Assembly (NCBI RefSeq): GCF_004795915.1
Contig: NZ_CP039253.1
Coordinates: forward strand, 2,790,001-2,854,000
Direction of reading: 5' to 3'
Length of the DNA stretch: 64,000 nt
DNA from: Rhodococcus sp. PAMC28707
Lineage (GTDB): Bacteria; Actinomycetota; Actinomycetes; Mycobacteriales; Mycobacteriaceae
The notes beneath the pieces are model-generated. The model was not told the DNA's origin, ran no database searches, and saw only the letters and a program-made list of their open reading frames with translations. Made by a program: the position numbers and the translations under genes. Of the stretch, positions 28,341-38,015 are shown piece by piece (the first letter of the stretch is position 1; each line of letters begins with the position of its first letter).

Positions 28341-29083
28341 CCCTTGACCTCGCGGCTACGCGACCCCTTGGGATCGATGACGCCGAGCAGGGTCATCTCC
28401 TCGTCGGTGGGGAGCCTGGAGTCGGTGACATCGGCAGTGTCGAGTTCGAATCCGGTGTTCTCGAGCACCTCGTCGACGGTGACTCCTGGATGCACCGAGA
28501 GCAGGCGCATCGCGTGGTTCTCGCCGGAGAAGTCGAATACGCCCAGGTTGGTGACGACCCGGTGCAGATCGTGGTGGGCGAACCCTGCGTTGTCGGTGAC
28601 GCGGTCGTAACCGACACCGGACACCAGATCGACGGTCTCGGTGAAGACACGTGCCGAGTGCCGCGCAATCCAGTAACTGGTGCGGTGATTGATCGTGTTG
28701 CCGGGGGCGCCGCGGGAGCCGAACATCTGTCGCGTCGGCTTGTCGTGCGGGCCGAAGTGAGAAATATTCTGGTTGCCGAACCGGTCGATCTGGTTGGCGC
28801 CCATCACGACATGACGTCGACCGCTGGCGACGACGTCGAATACCTTCCGGTACGGGATCCATCCCTCGATCGCGCCGGTGGCACCGAGTGCCGGTGTGTC
28901 GGCCATGAGGTACGCCTCTCCGTCGGAGAGGAGTAGGTCGGGCTCGGTGGTGAGTTTGGCCAGGCGGGCGCCGATGCTGGGCATGAGGCCCATCGGGCTT
29001 GCCATGATCTCGCCTGCGCCTGCGAACATATCCGCGCATGCAACTGCACAGATGTCCGCCCGGGTGATGTCTATGCCGCTCAT
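28337..29083 (-). CDS. ipdB: COCHEA-CoA hydrolase beta subunit
   Basis: Beta subunit of the class I CoA-transferase-fold hydrolase that opens the last steroid ring (ring C) in the HIP pathway. It is 248 residues long, starting MSGIDITRADICAVACADMF; the ATG at 29083 overlaps the ipdA stop, so the longer frame into ipdA is rejected. The segment GANQIDRFGNQNIS is characteristic of the family. Expected to form an alpha2-beta2 complex with IpdA. Confidence 0.92.
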   Translation of the reverse strand: MSGIDITRADICAVACADMFAGAGEIMASPMGLMPSIGARLAKLTTEPDLLLSDGEAYLMADTPALGATGAIEGWIPYRKVFDVVASGRRHVVMGANQIDRFGNQNISHFGPHDKPTRQMFGSRGAPGNTINHRTSYWIARHSARVFTETVDLVSGVGYDRVTDNAGFAHHDLHRVVTNLGVFDFSGENHAMRLLSVHPGVTVDEVLENTGFELDTADVTDSRLPTDEEMTLLGVIDPKGSRSREVKG

Positions 29084-29913
29084 GCGGACGCCCCTTCCTG
29101 ATTTGTCAGCTGAGCGAAGCGCTTCCACCCGTCGGGTTCGGACGCTGCCTCCGCATACTGTTTCTGGAGTTCTTCGTCACGACCGTAATCAGGCACACAC
29201 GAGGTGAATCCAGCACCGCCCGGTGCCTCCACTACGCCGTCGACCATCATTCGGTTCAGCAGGAGGGCCTGCGGGGGAGCGCTCGCGACGAGGTCTGCGG
29301 TATCGACGATGCGTTCGACGGAGACGAAACGCTGTTCGGCAGCAAGGCAGAACAAGTCGTCGAAGTACGGGTCAGGGCCGAGGTATGCGGCGTTGCCGTG
29401 GGCGTCGGCGAGGTTCAGGTGAACCAGCGCGGCGTCGAGTTCGAGAGCAGGCATCGCGATGAGTTCGCTGGCATCGTCGTACGGCGAGACAACGGTCTTC
29501 AACTCGGGGAAGTACTTCGGCACATCGGAACCGAGACCGGCACGCATCGGCAGGAACGGCAGTCGCTGTGCAGCAGCCTGGAGGCCGGTGTTGACCATGC
29601 CCTCGTCGAGCTCGCGGATCTCGATCGCTCCGGCCGTGCGGGCTGCGGAGAAGTACGGGTCGTACGGAATCGAGTCGAGAGAGACGAAGCCGAAGTAGAG
29701 CTTCTTCAATTTCCCTGCTGCACAGAGCAAGCCGACGTCCGGTCCGCCGAAGCTGACGACAGTCAGATCGGTCAGGTCCGAGCGGAGGATCGCCTGGATC
29801 AGAGCCATCGGCTTACGACGCGATCCCCAGCCACCGATGCCGATCGTCATGCCGCTCTTCAGCCGGCCCGCGACGTCGTCGGCGGTAATCACTTTGTTGC
29901 GCATTGCTGTCAT
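29080..29913 (-). CDS. ipdA: COCHEA-CoA hydrolase alpha subunit
   Basis: Alpha subunit of the ring-C hydrolase, 277 residues, with the class I CoA-transferase signature GMTIGIGGWGSRRKPMALIQ at the N-terminus and AALVHLNLADAHGNAAYLGP later. ATG 29913 is preceded by AAGGAG with seven bases spacing and overlaps the echA20 stop, which decides the start; ATG 29904 is less likely. Works with IpdB. Confidence 0.92.
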   Translation of the reverse strand: MTAMRNKVITADDVAGRLKSGMTIGIGGWGSRRKPMALIQAILRSDLTDLTVVSFGGPDVGLLCAAGKLKKLYFGFVSLDSIPYDPYFSAARTAGAIEIRELDEGMVNTGLQAAAQRLPFLPMRAGLGSDVPKYFPELKTVVSPYDDASELIAMPALELDAALVHLNLADAHGNAAYLGPDPYFDDLFCLAAEQRFVSVERIVDTADLVASAPPQALLLNRMMVDGVVEAPGGAGFTSCVPDYGRDEELQKQYAEAASEPDGWKRFAQLTNQEGASA

Positions 29914-30674
29914 TTTGCTGCTCCTTTGGCACGTGCGAGATCGTCCTCGAACGATGCGCGGATCTCGTCGGCGGCTCCCGACAGGTTCAGTTCGAAGGTG
30001 AAGCCCTGCTCGTAGCGGTAGCTTCTGTGTACCGGCTGCAGATCGATACCGTTGAGTGCTTCCTTCGCGGCTCGGATCACCCGCGGGTCCTTGGCCGCGA
30101 TATCGCGTGCGATTTCCAAGGCCGTATCGTCCAGTTCCGCTCGCGGAACCACTCGGTAGACCGAGCCGTGGTGCTCCAACTGCTGCGCGGTGATGGTGGA
30201 CGCGGTGAAGAACAGCGCACGCATGAGGTGCTGTGGGACGAGTCGGGAGAGGTGCGTCGCCGCACCCAGGGCGCCGCGGTCGACCTCGGGGAGTCCGAAG
30301 GTTGCGTCGTCGGAAGCAACGATGATGTCGGAGTTACCGACGATCCCGATGCCCCCGCCGAGGCAGAATCCCTGCACGGCGCTGATGACCGGTACCGCGC
30401 AGTCGTAGACCGCTGCGAATGCGGCGGCGCATCCCCGGTTGGCGTCGATGAGGCGTCCGTGTCCGGAGTCGCGCGCGAACTCCTTGATATCGACGCCCGC
30501 GCAGAACCCGCGGTTCTCCGCTCGCACGACCACGACGCGTGTGTTCTCGTCGCGGCTAGCTGCGGTGACTATGTCCGCGAAGTCGAACCATCCCTGTGTC
30601 GGATACGCGTTGACGGGTGGGTAGTCGACCGTGACGACGGTGATTCCGTCGGTGGTGCTCGAAGTGATTGCCAT
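29910..30674 (-). CDS. echA20: Steroid ring-D hydrolase of the crotonase family
   Basis: Crotonase-fold enzyme of 254 residues. EchA20 hydrolyses ring D of the HIEC-CoA intermediate to give COCHEA-CoA, the IpdAB substrate. Strongly similar to what I recall of Mtb EchA20: LIDANRGCAAAFAAVYDCAV, VQGFCLGGGIGIVGNSDIIV and FGLPEVDRGALGAATHLSRL. First gene of echA20-ipdA-ipdB-ipdC, all joined by four-base overlaps. ATG 30674 has an upstream GAGGATC, and a KstR2 box lies 32 bases before it. Confidence 0.93.
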   Translation of the reverse strand: MAITSSTTDGITVVTVDYPPVNAYPTQGWFDFADIVTAASRDENTRVVVVRAENRGFCAGVDIKEFARDSGHGRLIDANRGCAAAFAAVYDCAVPVISAVQGFCLGGGIGIVGNSDIIVASDDATFGLPEVDRGALGAATHLSRLVPQHLMRALFFTASTITAQQLEHHGSVYRVVPRAELDDTALEIARDIAAKDPRVIRAAKEALNGIDLQPVHRSYRYEQGFTFELNLSGAADEIRASFEDDLARAKGAAK

Positions 30675-30705
30675 TGATCAAGGATCCTCACGTAAGCGAA
30701 AAACA

Positions 30706-30719
30706 AGCAAGTGCTTGGT
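30706..30719 (-). promoter_or_regulatory. KstR2 operator of the echA20-ipdABC operon
   Basis: AGCAAGTGCTTGGT, identical to the two other KstR2 boxes in the window. It lies 32 bases before the echA20 start. The minus strand has TTACGT as a possible -10. An effect on the plus-strand regulator 206 bases away cannot be excluded. Confidence 0.87.
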
Positions 30720-30924
30720 AGGTTAACACGAAGACGGCGATATCGGTCTTCTCGACAGTCCAGGGCCCTGCTCGAAAGGGTCGCTTCCGCGGTTTTCGCC
30801 GAATTACAAGATCAACATGTCTGTCGATCAGCGGGAAACAGCCATCTACCGGGTATAGAGTTACCTTTTCGTTATCGTTACGGCGCCTCACGCGGGCGGT
30901 GCCTCTCCGATCCGGAAGGATGAA

Positions 30925-31353
30925 ATGTCCCCGATGTCCATCGGCTTCGCGGCACGTCTGAACAAGCTCTTCAGCATCGTGCATCCCCCTGGCCGCAGGC
31001 CCCACACCAATGCCGAAGTTGCCGACGCGCTCGCCGGCAGCGGACATCAAATTTCCAAGCCGTACATTTCGCAGCTTCGATCCGGTCAACGCAACAACCC
31101 GTCGGATGAAACGGTTGCCGCACTGGCTCGCTTCTTCAAGGTCAAACCGGACTACTTCTTCAACGACATCTACGCCGCCAAAGTCGATCACGATCTCGAG
31201 CTTCTCGCGCAACTGAAAGGCTACGGCCTACGGAGGCTGTCGACCAGGGCTTTCGACCTGTCCGAGGAGTCGCAAAATCTCCTGAGTTCGATGGCGGAAA
31301 AGTTGCGAGCCAGTGAGGGTCTTCCGGAGATTCCGCCGGACAGCACCGAATAG
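30925..31353 (+). CDS. EspR-like DNA-binding regulator
   Basis: Helix-turn-helix protein of 142 residues. The N-terminus FAARLNKLFSIVHPPGRRPH and the recognition region SKPYISQLRSGQRNNPSDET closely follow EspR (Rv3849), a dimeric nucleoid-associated regulator of mycobacteria. The C-terminal helices match the EspR dimerisation part in length. ATG 30925 follows GGAAGG by six bases. A TATAGA -10 element is visible at 30854-30859. Targets here are unknown; the gene lies between two steroid operons. Confidence 0.82.
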   Translation: MSPMSIGFAARLNKLFSIVHPPGRRPHTNAEVADALAGSGHQISKPYISQLRSGQRNNPSDETVAALARFFKVKPDYFFNDIYAAKVDHDLELLAQLKGYGLRRLSTRAFDLSEESQNLLSSMAEKLRASEGLPEIPPDSTE

Positions 31354-31514
31354 GGCGGTTCCTTCACACATTCGGACGCAGATTCGTCGATTGGGCATGG
31401 CCGCTAGCAGCTATTCTGAAAACTTGGGGGTTGCTGAAAAGTAGCTGATGCGCTTGAATCCTCAACAAGGGATGGTTCAGTCGCCGGTTCGCCGTCGATA
31501 GTGCTGGCGAGGCG

Positions 31515-32210
31515 TTGAAGGGCAGTAGTACATTGACTGACGATCGCAGTGAATCGTTCGATGCGCTCGACGGTGGCCTCGCCATCGAGCAGCCCCTCCT
31601 CCGCGCAGTGTTGTCCTACACCCCGGATGGCCGACCTGCTCCGCATCCGTCCGAGTGGGTAACTCTGCACTCCGAAGACGGCGCCGCAGCGGTCCGTCTG
31701 AGGATGGCGTGCGCAGCTGGAATCGACAACGCCGTCAGTGGACCGTTCGACTCCGTGTTCTACCCGTTCGGCTCCTTCGACATCATCGTCCCGTCACGAA
31801 AGCCGGGTCAGGGCGCGTTACTGATGATCCAGTTGGCCGGACCGGATGCGCCAACCCGATTCGAATTCGACGTCGAACTCCCCGCCGACTGGGCACTGCG
31901 GGTGGAAGTCGATGGATCGGTGACGGCACTGGACGAGATGGGCAGAGGCAAAATTTACGTCGGCGCGCCGTGGGCGTTCGACGCCGAGTCCTTCCGAGTG
32001 CCGGTCCGCTACACGCTCGAGAACGGCAAGCTCGTAAAGAACATCGAACTCGGCGCCACCACTGCATATCCGGTGCTCGTGGATCCCGACCCCGACGCAA
32101 TTCTCACCGGAGACGGGCGCTTGATCACCGAAACTTGGATTCCTTGGCTCGCGCCGAGCAGCGACGATGTGGCGCTGCCCGACACGAAAAAGCCGCCGAG
32201 CCAACTGTGA
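31515..32210 (+). CDS. Hypothetical protein with an actinobacterial beta-rich domain
   Basis: Protein of up to 231 residues without signal peptide or membrane helix. The C-terminal half (from about residue 125) reads ADWALRVEVDGSVTALDEMG followed by IYVGAPWAFDAESFRVPVRY, then TAYPVLVDPDPD. This pattern of an APWA-type segment followed by YPVxxDP recurs in secreted actinobacterial proteins of unknown role. Start is uncertain: TTG 31515 or TTG 31533, neither with a strong ribosome site. Convergent with fadA5 (16-base gap). Function not known. Confidence 0.6.
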   Translation: MKGSSTLTDDRSESFDALDGGLAIEQPLLRAVLSYTPDGRPAPHPSEWVTLHSEDGAAAVRLRMACAAGIDNAVSGPFDSVFYPFGSFDIIVPSRKPGQGALLMIQLAGPDAPTRFEFDVELPADWALRVEVDGSVTALDEMGRGKIYVGAPWAFDAESFRVPVRYTLENGKLVKNIELGATTAYPVLVDPDPDAILTGDGRLITETWIPWLAPSSDDVALPDTKKPPSQL

Positions 32211-32226
32211 CCTCGAACTGAGAGGT

Positions 32227-33435
<1,209 letters not shown>

Positions 33436-33465
33436 CTATCTCGACCCCTTGTGTTTGAATAAAGC

Positions 33466-33479
33466 TAGAACGTGTTCCA
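33466..33479. promoter_or_regulatory. KstR operator of cyp125
   Basis: TAGAACGTGTTCCA fits the KstR consensus at all fixed positions. It lies 107 bases before the cyp125 GTG, leaving a leader of up to about 95 bases. Confidence 0.82.
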
Positions 33480-33586
33480 TAAGAGCGCGGCCGTACAAAG
33501 TGGCTCCGAGCAGGAGCGCAGCCTGCTCGGCGCCCCGAACAGAACCGCAGCCTGTGCGTTGACCCGAGAAACTGTCAGGAGAGCAA

Positions 33587-34855
33587 GTGACAGACCTACA
33601 TCAGGACCTCATCCGTCCCGATTTGCCGGAGGGCTTCGACCCGACCGATCCCAGTATCTACGAACAGAGGATACCGGTCGAAGAGTTCGCCGAGCTTCGC
33701 AAGACGGCTCCAATCTGGTGGTGCCCCCAGCCGCGCAACGTCGGTGGATTCGACGACGACGGATACTGGGTCGTAACCAAGCATGCCGAGATCAAAGAGA
33801 TCTCCAAACGCAGCGACGTGTTCTCGAGCTTCGAGAACACCGCGATGCCGCGATTCAACGACGACATCACGCGTGAGCAGATCGAACTGCAGCGCTTCGT
33901 GATGATCAACCAGGACGCTCCCCAGCACACCAAGACCCGCAAGATCGTCGCCAAGGGATTCACCCCGCGGGCGATCGGTGGCCTGCACGACGAGCTCGAG
34001 CGTCGTGCGCAGGAGATCGTCAAGAAGGCGGCAGAGAATCCGACCGGTGACTTCGTCACCGAAATCGCCTCGGAGCTGCCGTTGCAGGCCATCGCCGATC
34101 TGCTCGGGATTCCGCAGGAGGATCGCAAGAAGATATTCGATTGGTCCAACGAGATGACCGCGTACGACGATCCGGAGTTCGACATCGACCCGGTCGAGGC
34201 GTCGACCCAGATCCTCGGGTACGCCTATGGCATCGCGGACGAACGCCGCAAGTGCCCCAAAGACGACATCATCACCACCCTGATCAACGCCGACATCGAC
34301 GGTGATCACCTCGCACCCGAGGAATTCGGATTCTTCGTGATCATCCTTGCCGTCGCGGGCAACGAGACCACCCGCAATGCGCTCACCCACGGGATGGGCG
34401 CGTTCATCGACAATCCTGAGCAGTGGGAGTTGTACAAGAAGGAGCGCCCGGACACCACGGCTGACGAAGTCGTCCGTTATGCAACGCCGGTCACCTCCTT
34501 CCAGCGCACCGCCACTCAGGATTTCGACCTGAACGGCACCACGATCAAGGCCGGTGAGCGAGTCGTGATGTTCTACGGCTCCGCGAACTTCGACGAAGAT
34601 GTCTTCGAGGACCCGTACAAGTTCGACATTCTACGAGACCCGAACCCGCACCTCGGATTCGGTGGCCACGGTGCCCACTACTGCATCGGGGCGAATCTCG
34701 CGCGGATGGAGATCAACCTGATGTTCAACGCGATCGCCGACCATATTCCCGACATCTCCAAGCTCGGCGATCCACGTCGACTGCGTTCGGGATGGCTCAA
34801 CGGAGTCAAGGAATTTCAGGTCGACTACAAGGGCGGCTGCCCAGTCCCGCACTAG
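33587..34855 (+). CDS. cyp125: Steroid C26(27)-monooxygenase CYP125
   Basis: Cytochrome P450 of 422 residues that hydroxylates and oxidises the terminal methyl of the cholesterol side chain, the first side-chain step. The heme loop FGGHGAHYCIG places Cys366 as axial ligand; the I-helix is VAGNETTRNALTHG. The N-terminal PIWWCPQPRNVGGFDDDGYW is typical of CYP125. GTG 33587 follows AGGAG by five bases. Divergent from fadA5, each with its own KstR site, as in mycobacteria. Confidence 0.94.
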   Translation: MTDLHQDLIRPDLPEGFDPTDPSIYEQRIPVEEFAELRKTAPIWWCPQPRNVGGFDDDGYWVVTKHAEIKEISKRSDVFSSFENTAMPRFNDDITREQIELQRFVMINQDAPQHTKTRKIVAKGFTPRAIGGLHDELERRAQEIVKKAAENPTGDFVTEIASELPLQAIADLLGIPQEDRKKIFDWSNEMTAYDDPEFDIDPVEASTQILGYAYGIADERRKCPKDDIITTLINADIDGDHLAPEEFGFFVIILAVAGNETTRNALTHGMGAFIDNPEQWELYKKERPDTTADEVVRYATPVTSFQRTATQDFDLNGTTIKAGERVVMFYGSANFDEDVFEDPYKFDILRDPNPHLGFGGHGAHYCIGANLARMEINLMFNAIADHIPDISKLGDPRRLRSGWLNGVKEFQVDYKGGCPVPH

Positions 34856-34873
34856 CCCGGTAGCCAACACGAA

Positions 34874-34909
34874 AGCGGCGGTACGTCTTTCGAAAGACGT
34901 ACCGCCGCT
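34874..34909. terminator. Perfect 36-base palindromic terminator
   Basis: Arms AGCGGCGGTACGTCTTTC and GAAAGACGTACCGCCGCT form an uninterrupted palindrome between the convergent cyp125 and LLM oxidoreductase genes. There is no T-run, but its position fits a two-way terminator. Confidence 0.85.
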
Positions 34910-34927
34910 CTCGTATGTGTAGGGCGT

Positions 34928-35788
34928 CTAAATGAACTTCTCCGCGAACTTCCGAAGCGAGTCCTGCTTCGCTTCCAGCGGACCGTCGAATCCGATGCCG
35001 TCGAATATCCACGGCACCGAGATGATGTCGGTGACACCGGCATCTTCGAGTTCGGCGTAACCGTCCTTACCGAAGCGGTCGATGCACACGGTCTGGATCT
35101 CGAACGGTTTGTCGGCCGTGCCGTACTCCTCTCGGAGTTCGCGCAGGCGGGCGATGACTGCGACCAGATCGTCGAACTTGATCATCGCCGATGTCCACCC
35201 GTCACCCACCCGAGCGGCGCGTCGTAGCGCCACATCGCTGTGCCCGCCGACATAGAACGGAACCGGCTTCGTCGGTGCCGGACTCATCTGAAGCTTGTCG
35301 AAATCGAAGAACTCTCCGTGGTACTCCACCATGCCGCCGTCGAGGATCGCCTTGATGACCTCGATCATCTCGTCGACTCGTTTGCCACGCTTGGCGTACG
35401 GCGCCCCACACCATTCGAATTCCTCAGGAGCCCAGCCGATCCCGACACCGAATCCGAACCGGTTGTCGGTCAGTGCAGCAACCGAACCTACCTGGCGGGC
35501 AAGCAGAACCGGGTTGCGAGACCCGAGCTTGAGGACCTGGGTATAGAACTCGATGGTCGAGGTCACCGCGCCCATCGCTGCCGCCGCGATGAGCGGATCG
35601 ACCCAGGGGGTCTCGGCATTCCACATTCGTGAGCCATCAGGTGTATACGGATAGTCCGTCGACTGGGTTTCCATGTAGAACAGCGAATCCGGCAGCGCGA
35701 TCGAGGAAAACCCGCACTCCTCGGCCGTCTTCGCCAGTGCCGGCAGTTCGTGTAGCGGTGTCATTGCAATACCGACCGTGTACTTCAT
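34928..35788 (-). CDS. LLM-class (probably F420-dependent) oxidoreductase
   Basis: Luciferase-like TIM-barrel oxidoreductase of 286 residues beginning MKYTVGIAMTPLHELPALAK. GVGIGWAPEEFEWCGAPYAK and FYVGGHSDVALRRAARVGDG are typical of the TIGR-type F420-dependent group. ATG 35788 overlaps the ltp3 stop (ATGA), which sets the start. It is the last gene of a DUF35-ltp4-ltp3-LLM operon, so a redox step in side-chain degradation is plausible. Cofactor is inferred from family. Confidence 0.8.
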   Translation of the reverse strand: MKYTVGIAMTPLHELPALAKTAEECGFSSIALPDSLFYMETQSTDYPYTPDGSRMWNAETPWVDPLIAAAAMGAVTSTIEFYTQVLKLGSRNPVLLARQVGSVAALTDNRFGFGVGIGWAPEEFEWCGAPYAKRGKRVDEMIEVIKAILDGGMVEYHGEFFDFDKLQMSPAPTKPVPFYVGGHSDVALRRAARVGDGWTSAMIKFDDLVAVIARLRELREEYGTADKPFEIQTVCIDRFGKDGYAELEDAGVTDIISVPWIFDGIGFDGPLEAKQDSLRKFAEKFI

Positions 35789-36954
35789 AGCTGTTCGCTC
35801 CCTACGACCCACATCGAGAAATATTGGGACCCTCCGCCGTAGGCGTGGCCGAGGGCTTTCTTGGCATTGTCCACCTGGTGGTCGCCCGCGCGGTGCATAA
35901 CCTGCATTGCGGCCTCGGCAAACCTGATCATTCCCGACGCCCCGATGGGGTTGGACGACAGAACGCCGCCGGAGCAGTTGACCGGGAGCTTACCGCCCAT
36001 GGCGGTATCGCCTGCCTCGGTCAGTTTCCATCCCTGACCCTCCGGTACGAATCCGAGGTTCTCGAGCCACATCGGTTCGAACCACGAGAACGGAACATAG
36101 ATTTCAGCGACGTCGATCTCTTCGAGGGGATCGGTGATTCCTGCTGCTTTCCACAGTGCCGCAGCCGCATCCCTGCCCGCCTGCGGATTGACCTGGTCAC
36201 GACCGGCGAACGTCGTCGGCTCGGTGCGCATCGACGTAGCGTGGATCCAGGCGACCTTCTTGCCGTCCGCCTCGCGTGCGTGGGCAGTAGCCTCGTCGCC
36301 GATCACCACCGCGCAGGCCCCATCGGACGACGGGCACGTTTCGTCGTAACGGATGGGGTCCCACAGCATCTGTGACGCCTGAACCGATTCCAGTGTGATG
36401 TCCGGGTGCTTGAGGTGTGCGTAGGGATTCCGGCTCCCGTTGAGCCGGTCCTTCACCGCCACCATCGCGCCGATGTGCTCGGGTGCACTCGAACGGCGGA
36501 TGTACGAGCGGATATGCGGCGCAAAGTATCCCCCGGCGCCTGCACCGACGGGCATATTGAAGGGCACCGGAATCGACAGGGCCCACATGGCATTGCTCTC
36601 CGATTGCTTCTCCCAAGCTACGGCGAGAACACGTTTGTGTACGCCCGACTGCACCAACGACGACGCCACGATGGCCGTCGAGCCACCCACCGAACCGGCA
36701 GTGTGGACGCGCAGGAGCGGCTTGCCGGTGGCGCCGATGGCGTCGGCCATGAACAACTCGGGCATCATGACGCCCTCGAACAGGTCGGGCGCCTTACCGA
36801 TGACGACCGCATCGATGTCGTCCCACGACACTTCGGCATCGATCATCGCGCGGTCGATCGCCTCGCGCACGAGTCCTGACATCGAGACGTCGTGTCGCTT
36901 GGCGACATAGTGAGTCTGGCCGGTACCCAGTACCGCAGCGGGTTGCTTGCTCAC
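35785..36954 (-). CDS. ltp3: Thiolase-like steroid aldolase/lyase Ltp3
   Basis: SCP-x-type thiolase-fold protein of 389 residues. At the place of the nucleophilic cysteine it reads VHTAGSVGGSTA, so the classical thiolase cysteine is absent, as in Ltp2-type retro-aldolases. Late conserved segments are VNCSGGVLSSNPIGASG and HAYGGGSQYFSMWV. In Rhodococcus rhodochrous ltp3 and ltp4 are reported as essential for C24-branched sterol side chains. GTG 36954 starts directly at the ltp4 stop. Assigned by similarity and order. Confidence 0.82.
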   Translation of the reverse strand: MSKQPAAVLGTGQTHYVAKRHDVSMSGLVREAIDRAMIDAEVSWDDIDAVVIGKAPDLFEGVMMPELFMADAIGATGKPLLRVHTAGSVGGSTAIVASSLVQSGVHKRVLAVAWEKQSESNAMWALSIPVPFNMPVGAGAGGYFAPHIRSYIRRSSAPEHIGAMVAVKDRLNGSRNPYAHLKHPDITLESVQASQMLWDPIRYDETCPSSDGACAVVIGDEATAHAREADGKKVAWIHATSMRTEPTTFAGRDQVNPQAGRDAAAALWKAAGITDPLEEIDVAEIYVPFSWFEPMWLENLGFVPEGQGWKLTEAGDTAMGGKLPVNCSGGVLSSNPIGASGMIRFAEAAMQVMHRAGDHQVDNAKKALGHAYGGGSQYFSMWVVGSEQL

Positions 36955-38004
36955 TTATCTTCCCTCCATGACGGCAACCAAGTTTTGTTGTAGCAGTGGG
37001 CCGCTCGTTGCATGCGCGAGAACCCGACCGGCACTGCCGTCGAAGATCCTCGACGCCGCATGGCCGATTCGTTCGAGCCCGGCGGAGAACATCGGGTTCC
37101 CCACCAGCGTGCCACCGGACGGATTGATCGTCGCGGTCTCGGGGAGCCAGTCGGACAGAATCAGTTCCTGATGGGTGAACGGTGCGTGTAGTTCGGCCAG
37201 TTCGATGCCGGCAAGATCACCGCCCGACGCTTTCACGGCGGCGTTGTATGCCGACGGGGCCGTCGTCAGATCCCGTGCCCCGAAGTTCGGTGAGTCGATC
37301 AGATGCTCGATTCCGCTTATCCATGCTGGGTTTTCGCGGAGAGAACGCGCACGATCACCCGCAGCGAGGACGATCGCCGATGCTCCGTCGGTCACCGGCG
37401 CGCAATCGTGTGCGCGCAGGGGATCGGCGATGTAGTCCGCCTGCAGCAATTTCTCGATGTCGAGGTTGCCGGACAACTGTGCCAACGGATGCGCGTTGGC
37501 ACGGTTGCGGACGGCGACCTCGGCCATTGCTCGCGCGTCCCACTTCCCGGCGTCGATCCCGGCACGCGCCTGGAGTCCGGCGATGGACAACGAGTCCGGC
37601 CACAGCGGAGCCACTAGATAGGGATCGAGTTGCATCGCAAGGATTTTTGCCAAAGTTCCCGCCGACGACTTTCCGAAGCCGTACACCAGCGCTGTCTCGA
37701 CCTCGCCCGTCATCAGTTTGACCCAGGCCTCGTACAGTGCCCATGCCGCATCCATCTCGACGTGAGACTCGTTGATCGGCGGGACCGCACCGATGGCGTC
37801 GATAGCGGAAATGAAAGAAAATGCTCGGCCGGCCAGGTAGTCGGAAGAACCCGAGCACCAGAAGTCGATGTCGGACTTCGTGATTCCCAACTCGGCGTAA
37901 AGTTGCTGGAAACATGGAACCAGCATCTCGACGCCGTTGGTGGTACCCGCCGTCTGTGCGACATTCGGTGCCTGTGCGAAGCCCACCACTGCGATATCGG
38001 TCAT
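36955..38004 (-). CDS. ltp4: Thiolase-like steroid aldolase/lyase Ltp4
   Basis: Thiolase-fold protein of 349 residues, similar in length to the Mtb Ltp4 I recall (Rv3522). The nucleophile region reads SHVEMDAAWALYEAW and has no cysteine; the C-terminal motif INPSGGTLVGNPMFSAG is retained. It follows a DUF35 gene by 11 bases and precedes ltp3 without a gap, suggesting an Ltp3/Ltp4/DUF35 assembly for retro-aldol cleavage of branched side chains, by analogy with Ltp2-ChsH2. Start ATG 38004. Confidence 0.82.
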   Translation of the reverse strand: MTDIAVVGFAQAPNVAQTAGTTNGVEMLVPCFQQLYAELGITKSDIDFWCSGSSDYLAGRAFSFISAIDAIGAVPPINESHVEMDAAWALYEAWVKLMTGEVETALVYGFGKSSAGTLAKILAMQLDPYLVAPLWPDSLSIAGLQARAGIDAGKWDARAMAEVAVRNRANAHPLAQLSGNLDIEKLLQADYIADPLRAHDCAPVTDGASAIVLAAGDRARSLRENPAWISGIEHLIDSPNFGARDLTTAPSAYNAAVKASGGDLAGIELAELHAPFTHQELILSDWLPETATINPSGGTLVGNPMFSAGLERIGHAASRIFDGSAGRVLAHATSGPLLQQNLVAVMEGR

Positions 38005-38015
38005 GCTCTCGCCCC

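Noticed and set aside
30711..30923. Short plus-strand open frame next to the KstR2 box
   Set aside because: Starts inside the operator, Arg-rich, no ribosome site and no protein features; it overlaps the likely promoter of the EspR-like gene.
34874..34909. 36-base perfect palindrome considered as a recombination or phage attachment site
   Set aside because: It lies exactly between convergent stops, and no integrase or tRNA is near; a terminator explains it.
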